Assembly (NCBI GenBank): GCA_938003565.1
Contig: CALKYB010000316.1
Coordinates: forward strand, 1-7,557
Reading direction: 5' to 3'
From: an uncultured bacterium
Lineage (GTDB): Bacteria; Bdellovibrionota_C; UBA2361; SZUA-149; CALKYB01
DNA: 7,557 bases
Positions within the stretch are counted from its first letter, which is position 1. Each line of letters begins with the position of its first letter. Under the pieces are notes generated by a model. It searched no databases. It saw only the letters and a program-made list of their open reading frames with translations, and was not told where the DNA came from. A program made the translations under genes and the position numbers. Shown piece by piece: positions 1-6,325 of the stretch.

Positions 1-250
1 TAGTGAGTGTAAGAATGGATCCAAAGGGCGGGTTAAATCGAACCTGGTAAGGTCCAGCCGGTAGATTAGAAAACAGATAGCCTCCACCACCTGATGTAAG
101 TTGAGTGATAGCCATGCCAGCTCCGTCGAGTAAAGGCATTCCGGAACCATCTAGCAACTCAACCAAAACACCGTCTAGCCCTGCTTCCAAAGGTCCCTGA
201 ATACCATCTCCATCAATATCCACCCAGACAAAATTTCCAATGGAAGCAGT
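1..250 (-). repeat. Tandem SdrD-B-like repeat, copy C (cut by window edge)
   Basis: About two thirds of a third unit is visible: TASIGNFVW, DIDGDGIQG, VELLDGSG, TSGGGGYLFSNLPAGPYQV, then it leaves the window. The Trp codon (224-226) keeps the exact 369-bp period. The last calcium-loop Asp of the earlier copies is Gly here (DIDGDGIQG versus DLDGDGEQD). Further copies may follow outside the window. Confidence 0.85.
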
Positions 251-3200
251 AGCCGGATATATTATTCCAGCATCAACATCCAGATTGACCTCACCAATTC
301 CTAGACTAACAGTTGGGGAAATTCCAGTCGTAACATTGGCGTCTGAATCAATAGAGTCTCCCACCGCGTCAGCAGTTGTAAAAGCCGCGCCAAAAGGCAA
401 GTTGAATCTAACCTGATAGTCGTAGGGTAATAATGAACTAAACAGATACGCTCCACCACCAGAGGTTGTGGTAGTAATCGGCATCATTGCCGAATCAAGC
501 ACAGGGTTTCCGGAACCATCCAAAAGCTCTACTACAACTCCATCAACCCCTGTTTCTCCTAGATCTTGTTCTCCATCGCCGTCAAGGTCAAACCAAACGA
601 AGTCTCCAAGCGAAGCTGTCGCTGGATAAACAATACCCGCATCCAAGGTAGTATTATTTTCCCCGGCAGCTAAGCTAAGAACAGGGGTTCTTCCCGTTGA
701 AGTATTAGCATCTGAATCAAGAGTGTCTCCAGCGGAATCAGAAGTGGTAAAACTTGTGCCAGTTGGCAAGTTAAACTCAACCTGGTAATTCCCAGCTGGC
801 AAACCAGAGAAAAGGTATGCCCCTCCTCCTGAGGTAGTAGCTGTAATAGGATTCCCCGCTATATCCAATACAGGATTACCTGAGCCATCTAGGAGTTCAA
901 CAAGAACACCGTCTATTCCCATACTTCCTAAATCTTGCTCTCCGTTACCATCTGAATCATCCCAAACAAAATTTCCAATTGAGCCAGGATTAGGAATCTC
1001 GTTCTCGACATTTACAACTGAGACTACTGCAGGGCTAAGGGTTATGCCCGTTAAGGAATCAGAACCGCTAGCAATTGCCCAACTGGTTTGGCTAGATTCA
1101 GTAACCGTATATTCGCAAGCCAGTCCCGAAATACTACTGTGAGTTACTAAGTCACTAAAAGTAACACTACCACCAATAGCTGGGGTTGCTTGGGGATTAC
1201 TTAGTCCGGGTGGTAACAAACAGCCCGAAGTCGTTGAAGTTAAAGTAAATACCCAGGAGTCGGGAGGGGGAATATTACCATCAATAGTTTTAGCAACTTG
1301 AATAGAACCTGTCTGGGAATATCCGAAATCTATATCACTTCTGACTTCATCAATACCCAAAGTAATCTCAGTCGCTAGATCTGGAGTGCCCAAACCATCT
1401 AAATCAAAACTTTGAAATAATCCTGAAGGAAGAGTTCCGGTGTCAACTCTAACTTCATAATTAGCTCCTAGATTTCCAGTCGATATCAGTGGTGAAAAAT
1501 CGTAAACTCCATTAACTCCTGTTACATCGGTATCCAACAATACACCAGTGGTTGCATTATGCAGAGTTACCGTAACTCCAGTCAGACCAGGCTCACCCAC
1601 GTCCTGAATCCCGTCTGCATTGTAGTCCAACCAAACTCGATCCCCGAATCCACCATCCACTACTAATGCTACAACATCCTTGGCTTCGACCGGGGGCAGC
1701 CCTCCTGTCAAAGTCGCCGCTAAATGGTTGTTTGTATAATTCTCTCCCTCTATGTTCCCGGAAGTCTGAAATGTAAGCTCGAGAGAATAAACATCATTAA
1801 CCACAGGGGCAGCAGTATGTTCTATCAATACCGCGGTAGAGTCGGCGAGTGTCCCAGGACAAGTGCCTCCCGATCCGACATCCCCCACTAAACACCAAAT
1901 ACTAGCTCCAATGCCGGGATTCAAATTACTAATATCTTGCGGGTTCTCATTAATTAGAGATGGTATCTCATCAGTCACATATATATTGTGAGGCGCCGAA
2001 GGTAGATCGTTAACGGCAACAATCGAGGACAAAGTTGAGCTTCCCGTAAACGATGTCGCAGGTAAGCGGTCAAACGGTATTCCAACTCCATCACCGTTAA
2101 AAGGGAAAATATCCACTACATTTAAATCGGGGGGTGGGGTTAAGCGATAGGCAGACCAGTTAAGTCGCCAGGTGATCGGTTGATTAATTTCTTGAATTGG
2201 AGTCAAAACCTGTTTGTAAACTACAATACCTGGTGGGGAGTTTATCGAGTGCACAACGAAATCATCCTTATTACAAGGATCGTAACCGGGATCATCGTTA
2301 GGATCATTTGGATCCCCTACATCAAATACACAGTCTGCCTCAGCACCCTCATTAAAATCATCTGGGTTCTCTCCCTGCGCACTAGCCCAATTCGCAAAAG
2401 AATCTCCTGAATTAAAAACTGCTCCTAGTCTTTTGGTATTCACACTAGCTGTAAATATTATTGGAGAAAGGTCTCCTGACAAAGCTCCCGCGCCGGCAAC
2501 CGCCGGCAATACTGTAGAATAGGTCCAGCGCAAAGTTGTGTATTCCGGAGATGGTGTGTCTGGCAAGATCACCGGAGTTCCAGGTCCGGCAATTGTACCA
2601 GAATAGGAAATTCCTGGAGGGAGAATATCTTCTACAATAACATCTCCAGCAGTTGGTGGATTGGGGGATGTATAGTTTGGAGTCAGAGTATAGGTAATTT
2701 CATCACCTATAGCTACTTCCGATCCTGATACAGGAGAGGCCGACTTCTGCAATCTTACATACCTTACAAAATCGAATTCCGTCACATCACCTGAATGGAT
2801 ATCAACCCATCCAACTTCAGGAGAACTAACAACCGTATCGTTGGGAATATGACTTCCCGCTGGTATAGGATCTCCCGCTGAGTATGAGTATGTAAAAGAA
2901 GCCGGAGTGTTTCCACTAACATGAGTTGCCACATCGTTCGCATCATAAGCGAAGAACTGCCTGGCTTCTAAATTAAAAGACATATTTATGTTCTGCCCCG
3001 CTCCGAGACTTCCAGAAACTCGAACCATCGTAACCTGATCTAAGGTAAACCCTCCCGCCAAAACATCCGTCAGGGAAGAAAAGTAAGCAGTGGGAGCACC
3101 ACTGGTATTTCCAGTAGGATCCGCTGCAGGACAATTACTGTCGGTGAACAAACTACCTCCTGGGAAAGAATAAAATCCTCCCCCCTCTGGCAATTCATCC

Positions 3201-4906
3201 CCTCCATCAGACTCCAATGCCTGATTCGAATAGTTCAACCAAGAGTCCATGACAACTCCAGCGCCATCTCCTACTTGAACTCCCCACTCAACAGTGGGAT
3301 CGCCAGGGGGGATTGCTGTTGGTCTTTTGTTCAAAGTTGCAAGGTCACCTAAAAAGCCACCTGGCAAAACAACTTGACGGGAGTTATCAATTTTATCACA
3401 GGCCGTGTAATTAAAAGGCTCAGAGCCCGAGTTATTGACTATGATTCTAGATCTATATTGTTGAAGAGGGCTAACCGAGTTGACGCGACTATCCCCTGTT
3501 ATCCTTGGATCTCGTTGTGCGTTATATGGACTGGGTCCATTGTTAGAAACGAATTTTTTAGAATAACTTCCATTGGTTGTTCTAAAAAAATTTCTCTGTA
3601 GTTCATTATTAGCTAAGTCTGGCTCAACATTAGTCTGACCTGAAATAGAGACTGGAAGGTCAGTAGGGTCAAAATCAATTCTATTAATGGTAACTGTCGC
3701 CACACCAGCTGGACTAAGACTCGTAAGTGGAACCCAAATACCTTGTCGTTTAGACATCATATAATATCGGTCCAAGCTACTAGGATCTATTCCGGATCTA
3801 GTATTGGTAGGGAAATGATTTAGTGAGGAATCGCTACCTGAAATAGTTAAGGTAATATTCCCTCCAGGACCACCTGGTTGACTATCGACACAACTTCCAC
3901 CATTGGCAACATCAAGCACATCAGTTGAAGCCACTGCTCTATCATTTGGAGCATGAAATGTGTTAAGGGGTTGATTCTCGCAACCGTTATGAATTGGAAC
4001 CGTATTATTGCTACTAGTGGGACCGATCCAGTCAACCATTAAGGCCCCTCCATTACCTCCATTTATTAGACCTGAGATGTCATCAACTATCGATATATCA
4101 TTCGCCGGCTCAAGCATCTCCGACCCTTTAAGCCGCCGCGCCATAATCTGAACATTGTATCCTAAAGTTAGACCATCTACTCCGGCCCCTGAGCCAGGAG
4201 GGCCAGAAGTAGCCTGTGCAGCCGACCAAAAAGATACACCACCGGTTGGAACACCAGAAACGGAACGACCCAAAACCAAGTCAAACCTCGGAGCAGCAGA
4301 AACTAGTTCATCAAGTGAAGCTACTGAGGATCCTCCAAAATCTTGATAGGTCGCGGCAAGAGTGGGGGTTTGATCGGAGACAATCTCAGCCGATCCAGTT
4401 CCAGAAGTCCCATCGAGAAAGCTAAGAACAGCTCCATTGGGCGCTTCTCCAGAAATATCCAAAACAGGTTCAATCGCCAAGCCAGAAGGGTTTGGGATAT
4501 TACCTAAATCACAAACCAAAGTGCGGCCACCATTACTTATTGCAGTGCTTGGTCCTGAGCATTGCGGAGGATCAGTTCTCCATGTCGCTAAAGGGTTACC
4601 AGCCGTACTGATAGAATTTCCCCCGACTGTGGCTGGTATGTCTGGAATAGTAGCCGTAAAGACAACATTGGTGTCTCCTCCGTCGGTTCCAATGATAAAT
4701 CTATATCGAACTTCATCATGAGTTCTAACAATATTGTTGACTGGGTCCTGATCATTCCCAGGTGTGTTATCTGCATCAAAGGGGACAACTCCATCATTAA
4801 TCACTTCCATGACAAATGAAGTAACCTCAGAAAAGGATGTTCCGGGAACTAAAGTAAATATAGAAAGGATTAGTGCAAGGCTAACACTTCGAAATGTAGG
4901 AGTCAT
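1..4906 (-). CDS. Giant secreted surface protein with DUF11-like, SpaA/CnaB-like and tandem SdrD-B-like domains (C-terminus beyond window)
   Basis: The frame stays open from an ATG at 4906 to the left edge, at least 1635 codons with no stop. In-frame TAA codons just upstream, with no other start codon after them, fix this start, although no clear Shine-Dalgarno sequence precedes it. Residues 1-26 look like a signal peptide: one Arg, a hydrophobic stretch (LALILSIFTLV), then a likely cut after SFS. Residues 27 to about 700 are Ser/Thr/Asn/Gly-rich and beta-like; I recognise no firm domain there. A DUF11-like domain begins near residue 715 (LQKSASP, GDEITYTLTP, EDILPPGISY), and a more divergent one near 895. 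An SdrD-B-like domain has its Trp at 1092. A SpaA/CnaB-like domain spans about 1199-1306. SdrD-B-like repeats follow with Trp at 1315, 1438 and 1561. Such proteins are usually extracellular adhesins or stalks; that role is inferred here. Lysines are rare throughout. How the protein is anchored or secreted cannot be judged without the C-terminus. Confidence 0.9.
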   Translation of the reverse strand, partial: MTPTFRSVSLALILSIFTLVPGTSFSEVTSFVMEVINDGVVPFDADNTPGNDQDPVNNIVRTHDEVRYRFIIGTDGGDTNVVFTATIPDIPATVGGNSISTAGNPLATWRTDPPQCSGPSTAISNGGRTLVCDLGNIPNPSGLAIEPVLDISGEAPNGAVLSFLDGTSGTGSAEIVSDQTPTLAATYQDFGGSSVASLDELVSAAPRFDLVLGRSVSGVPTGGVSFWSAAQATSGPPGSGAGVDGLTLGYNVQIMARRLKGSEMLEPANDISIVDDISGLINGGNGGALMVDWIGPTSSNNTVPIHNGCENQPLNTFHAPNDRAVASTDVLDVANGGSCVDSQPGGPGGNITLTISGSDSSLNHFPTNTRSGIDPSSLDRYYMMSKRQGIWVPLTSLSPAGVATVTINRIDFDPTDLPVSISGQTNVEPDLANNELQRNFFRTTNGSYSKKFVSNNGPSPYNAQRDPRITGDSRVNSVSPLQQYRSRIIVNNSGSEPFNYTACDKIDNSRQVVLPGGFLGDLATLNKRPTAIPPGDPTVEWGVQVGDGAGVVMDSWLNYSNQALESDGGDELPEGGGFYSFPGGSLFTDSNCPAADPTGNTSGAPTAYFSSLTDVLAGGFTLDQVTMVRVSGSLGAGQNINMSFNLEARQFFAYDANDVATHVSGNTPASFTYSYSAGDPIPAGSHIPNDTVVSSPEVGWVDIHSGDVTEFDFVRYVRLQKSASPVSGSEVAIGDEITYTLTPNYTSPNPPTAGDVIVEDILPPGISYSGTIAGPGTPVILPDTPSPEYTTLRWTYSTVLPAVAGAGALSGDLSPIIFTASVNTKRLGAVFNSGDSFANWASAQGENPDDFNEGAEADCVFDVGDPNDPNDDPGYDPCNKDDFVVHSINSPPGIVVYKQVLTPIQEINQPITWRLNWSAYRLTPPPDLNVVDIFPFNGDGVGIPFDRLPATSFTGSSTLSSIVAVNDLPSAPHNIYVTDEIPSLINENPQDISNLNPGIGASIWCLVGDVGSGGTCPGTLADSTAVLIEHTAAPVVNDVYSLELTFQTSGNIEGENYTNNHLAATLTGGLPPVEAKDVVALVVDGGFGDRVWLDYNADGIQDVGEPGLTGVTVTLHNATTGVLLDTDVTGVNGVYDFSPLISTGNLGANYEVRVDTGTLPSGLFQSFDLDGLGTPDLATEITLGIDEVRSDIDFGYSQTGSIQVAKTIDGNIPPPDSWVFTLTSTTSGCLLPPGLSNPQATPAIGGSVTFSDLVTHSSISGLACEYTVTESSQTSWAIASGSDSLTGITLSPAVVSVVNVENEIPNPGSIGNFVWDDSDGNGEQDLGSMGIDGVLVELLDGSGNPVLDIAGNPITATTSGGGAYLFSGLPAGNYQVEFNLPTGTSFTTSDSAGDTLDSDANTSTGRTPVLSLAAGENNTTLDAGIVYPATASLGDFVWFDLDGDGEQDLGETGVDGVVVELLDGSGNPVLDSAMMPITTTTSGGGAYLFSSLLPYDYQVRFNLPFGAAFTTADAVGDSIDSDANVTTGISPTVSLGIGEVNLDVDAGIIYPATASIGNFVWVDIDGDGIQGPLEAGLDGVLVELLDGSGMPLLDGAGMAITQLTSGGGGYLFSNLPAGPYQVRFNPPFGSILTLT
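251..619 (-). repeat. Tandem SdrD-B-like repeat, copy B (369 bp)
   Basis: This second 123-residue unit starts at TASLGDFVW and has DLDGDGEQD, VELLDGSGNPVLD, SGGGAYLFS, GDSIDSDAN and DAGIIYPA. It contains no lysine. Long identical blocks are shared with copy A, so the copies arose by duplication. A local departure is DSAMMPI where copy A has DIAGNPI, and SSLLPYDYQV replaces SGLPAGNYQV. Confidence 0.85.
620..988 (-). repeat. Tandem SdrD-B-like repeat, copy A (369 bp)
   Basis: This 123-residue unit starts at PGSIGNFVW and contains DSDGNGEQD (calcium-loop-like), VELLDGSGNPVLD, TTSGGGAYLFSGLPAGNYQV, the acidic stretch GDTLDSDAN and the closing strand LDAGIVYPA. It contains no lysine. Its Trp codon (962-964) lies exactly 369 bp from the equivalent codon of the next copy. 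Confidence 0.85.
989..1312 (-). other. SpaA/CnaB-like (prealbumin-fold) domain inserted between SdrD-B-like copies
   Basis: The encoded segment, about residues 1199-1306, has the strand order of SpaA/CnaB-like domains: an opening strand with Lys1206 (IQVAKTIDG), a Phe-containing strand (WVFTLTS), a YTVTES strand with Glu1270, and a closing strand with Asn1299 (VSVVNVENE). In CnaB-type domains a Lys and an Asn form an intramolecular isopeptide bond helped by an acidic residue, and these three positions match that layout. Two Cys, in SGCLLPPG and GLACEYT, could also form a disulfide. The family call rests on pattern only. Confidence 0.55.
1313..1657 (-). repeat. First SdrD-B-like domain (divergent copy)
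   Basis: This stretch encodes a single SdrD-B-like unit with the signature GDRVWLDYNADGIQD, then the turn EPGLTGVTVTL, and ends in the DIDFGYSQ strand. The motif Asn-x-Asp-Gly-x-x-Asp is the calcium-loop type seen in SdrD-B domains. Its sequence is clearly more divergent than the three later copies, and a different domain of about 108 residues separates it from them. Confidence 0.75.
4829..4906 (-). other. Predicted signal peptide of the giant surface protein
   Basis: The first 26 residues have a short N-region with one Arg (MTPTFR), a hydrophobic core (residues 8-20) and a small-residue site S24-F25-S26 before Glu27. This fits Sec export and signal peptidase I cleavage. There is no Cys for a lipobox. 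The single positive charge makes it slightly weak, but the downstream extracellular-type domains agree with export. Confidence 0.7.
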
Positions 4907-4944
4907 AATATGCCAAAAGTTAGAACAGCGAATCGATTAAAAAA

Positions 4945-4972
4945 CTTATGTAGAGAACTAACAGCAACTCAA
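4945..4972 (-). promoter_or_regulatory. Weak candidate promoter of the giant surface gene
   Basis: On the minus strand TTGAGT (-35-like, 4 of 6 matches) is followed after 16 bp by CATAAG (-10-like, 4 of 6 matches), ending about 38 bp before the ATG at 4906. The position is suitable, but the match is poor and other AT-rich alternatives exist, so this is only a suggestion. Confidence 0.2.
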
Positions 4973-5000
4973 CTGACGATAATAGCAGCAGCTACAGGGT

Positions 5001-5048
5001 ATTGGTTTTTATTTACACTGTAAACGAGATAGTTGCATAAAAACTAAT
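5001..5048. repeat. Nested inverted repeats around a 13-bp palindrome (operator-like)
   Basis: The 13-bp element TTTACACTGTAAA (5012-5024) is a perfect inverted repeat around one central base. Directly beside it, ATTGGTTTTTA (5001-5011) pairs with TAAAAACTAAT (5038-5048) at 10 of 11 positions. The palindrome lies about 105-120 bp before the start of the giant surface gene, a plausible place for a regulator site. No specific regulator is recognised. Confidence 0.4.
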
Positions 5049-5108
5049 CAACCTAACCTTAGCTGTGGATAAGTTACGTCTTTCAAGAATCAGTATACCT
5101 GTCTAATG

Positions 5109-5126
5109 GCAGTGCTGACGCGCTGC
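5109..5126 (+). other. Short GC-rich hairpin
   Basis: GCAGTGC (5109-5115) can pair with GCGCTGC (5120-5126) across a 4-base loop TGAC, six Watson-Crick pairs plus one G-U in plus-strand RNA. In minus-strand RNA the wobble becomes a C-A mismatch, so the fold favours plus-strand RNA. It directly abuts the 12-bp stem at 5128-5160. Its role is unknown. Confidence 0.4.
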
Positions 5127-5127
5127 G

Positions 5128-5160
5128 TATACCCATCCTCAAATATGAAGGATGGGTATA
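5128..5160. repeat. Perfect 12-bp inverted repeat with 9-base loop
   Basis: TATACCCATCCT (5128-5139) and AGGATGGGTATA (5149-5160) are exact reverse complements around a 9-base loop. The stem is strong, but neither strand has a clear T-run after it, so a classical Rho-independent terminator is doubtful. It could still end or stabilise the LPS-operon transcript, or be the remnant of a small repeat element. Confidence 0.6.
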
Positions 5161-5161
5161 T

Positions 5162-5193
5162 TCTGTTGAATACCGAATCTGTCGAATACCGAA
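5162..5193. repeat. 16-bp tandem direct repeat, two copies
   Basis: TCTGTTGAATACCGAA (5162-5177) is followed at once by TCTGTCGAATACCGAA (5178-5193), 15 of 16 bases identical. It begins one base after the 12-bp inverted repeat. Two head-to-tail copies suggest slippage or a pair of protein-binding sites. Confidence 0.6.
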
Positions 5194-5230
5194 ATTCAAA
5201 TGAGGCGAAGGATTTATCTGATACGAAGAT

Positions 5231-5258
5231 TCTAAAAAAGCAGACCCGCATTCTTAGA
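5231..5258 (-). terminator. Imperfect hairpin after the LPS operon, possible transcript end
   Basis: Starting 30 bp past the stop codon of the GT9 gene, the minus strand can fold TCTAAGAATGC against GCTTTTTTAGA around a 6-base loop: nine Watson-Crick pairs, one G-U and one T-T mismatch. The T-run lies inside the stem's 3' arm rather than after it, and the stem is AT-rich, so termination here is uncertain. Confidence 0.3.
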
Positions 5259-5287
5259 TTCATTTAATTAGCAACCACCTCTGCCAA

Positions 5288-6325
5288 TTAAACAGTCCCC
5301 CCTTCAAGAACCCTTGCGATCTTTCGCTCAACGACCTCTGGAACAATAGACTTCATACAAACCATATACAAACCGGGGCAGTGCTTCTTGTAACAGGGGG
5401 CACAAGGAGTACTCCCTTCAATAATAAACTCCTCACTTCCAAAAGGAGCTGAACGTAGGGGACTAGTTGAGCCCCAAAAAGAAATTACTGGAATACCCAT
5501 AGCAGCGGCAATATGCATAGGGCCAGAGTCAGAGCCAATCGCAAGTTTCATTCTCGAAAAAACCCAAGGAAGTTCCGACAAAGAAGTCTTTCCCACTAAA
5601 TCTACGACATATGAATCTGGAAGGCCGTCCAGAACCTTACTAGCAAAATCAACCTCCCCAGGCCCGCCTATTAAAACAGGCTTAAGACCAAACTTTTCAT
5701 TCAATGAGTATATTAACTCTGTGTAGTAATCTGGCAACCAAAACCGACTTGGCCAGCTCGAACCCAATATTAATCCTACATGCTGCTTGACTTTTGTGTC
5801 AGCAAACTCCGTTTCTAAATAATTACTTGACTCCTTCAGTTTAGGACTAAGGCCAAAGTCAAAAGATTCTGTCTTCGGTATTCCCAAATAGTCTGCAAAC
5901 TTTTGAAATTGTAGAGTCTTATTGGAATATTTCTCGACTGGCTCGATCCTCATGTTATTAAAGAGCCAGTTAAATTCACGAGACCCTTTGCGGTTAAAGC
6001 CCAGGCGCTCGGGAGCTCCCGATAAGTAACTCGTTAACCCGCTTTTAAAATGTCTCTGTAAATCGAGGACTAAGGGATATTCCTCACGTCTAAGTTCCTT
6101 GAGAAAATCCCAAAATGCTCTGAGCCCCCCCCGCCTATTGAAAACAACTAAACGATCAACATACTTAAAAGATTCAAGAATACCTTTTGAAGCAGGCTCT
6201 ACGGCCCAATGAACTTTAGTTTCAGGCCAGCTCTCCTTGATGCGGGAAACTAAAGGTAGGGCTCGGGTAACATCTCCAATTGCTCCGTGCAAAACAATTA
6301 GTATCTTCTCCGGAGCTTCTCTCAA
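5288..6325 (-). CDS. GT9-family glycosyltransferase (LPS heptosyltransferase-like)
   Basis: This complete 345-residue protein belongs to the ADP-heptose:LPS heptosyltransferase family (GT9), which adds heptose to the LPS inner core at the cytoplasmic face of the inner membrane. Evidence: an N-terminal acceptor half with GAIGD (residues 14-18) followed by ALPLVSRIKESWP; a second Rossmann half with GLILGSSWPSRFW (184-196), VLIGGPGE (217-224) and the donor-site motif GSDSGPMHIAAAMG (264-277). Four Cys near the end (308, 311, 316, 323) are arranged C-x2-C-x4-C-P-x5-C. Length is normal for the family. The start is TTG, supported by GAGGG nine bases upstream, and it overlaps the TGA stop of the kinase gene, so the two are probably translationally coupled. 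A run of eight G covers codons 65-67. The exact sugar and acceptor cannot be told from sequence, so WaaF, WaaC or WaaQ is not assigned. Confidence 0.9.
   Translation of the reverse strand: MREAPEKILIVLHGAIGDVTRALPLVSRIKESWPETKVHWAVEPASKGILESFKYVDRLVVFNRRGGLRAFWDFLKELRREEYPLVLDLQRHFKSGLTSYLSGAPERLGFNRKGSREFNWLFNNMRIEPVEKYSNKTLQFQKFADYLGIPKTESFDFGLSPKLKESSNYLETEFADTKVKQHVGLILGSSWPSRFWLPDYYTELIYSLNEKFGLKPVLIGGPGEVDFASKVLDGLPDSYVVDLVGKTSLSELPWVFSRMKLAIGSDSGPMHIAAAMGIPVISFWGSTSPLRSAPFGSEEFIIEGSTPCAPCYKKHCPGLYMVCMKSIVPEVVERKIARVLEGGTV
6125..6132 (-). repeat. Run of eight G inside the GT9 gene
   Basis: On the coding strand eight consecutive G form codons CGG-GGG-GGG (Arg65, Gly66, Gly67). Gain or loss of one G would shift the frame and truncate the enzyme after about a fifth of its length. 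Such tracts cause phase variation in LPS genes of some bacteria; here it is only a possibility. Confidence 0.6.

Larger units (their letters stand above)
4907..5287. other. Intergenic region rich in inverted and direct repeats; no credible gene
   Basis: This 381-bp gap separates the LPS operon from the giant surface gene. I see no convincing coding frame or recognisable RNA family in it. It holds, in order: a weak promoter-like pair before the 4906 gene, nested inverted repeats (5001-5048), one consensus DnaA-box-like 9-mer (5064-5072), two adjacent hairpins (5109-5160), a 16-bp tandem repeat (5162-5193) and an imperfect hairpin just after the operon (5231-5258). It probably holds the end of one transcript and the promoter and control region of the next. 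Confidence 0.6.

Noticed and set aside
1..988. CRISPR-like or satellite array
   Set aside because: The 369-bp periodicity is fully explained by repeated protein domains in one open reading frame.
2180..2410. Plus-strand open frame of 76 codons
   Set aside because: It lies fully opposite the continuous giant-protein frame, has no recognisable domain and no ribosome site; it is an antisense shadow. The same holds for those at 3374-3601, 4155-4346, 4216-4425 and 4437-4721.
3847..4035. Minus-strand open frame of 62 codons, and a similar one at 4588-4797
   Set aside because: Both are out-of-frame shadows inside the giant surface gene.
5064..5072. Consensus DnaA box (TTATCCACA on the minus strand)
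   Set aside because: Only one 9-mer match in the window, with no cluster of boxes, no dnaA/dnaN neighbours and no clear unwinding element; chance occurrence is enough to explain it.
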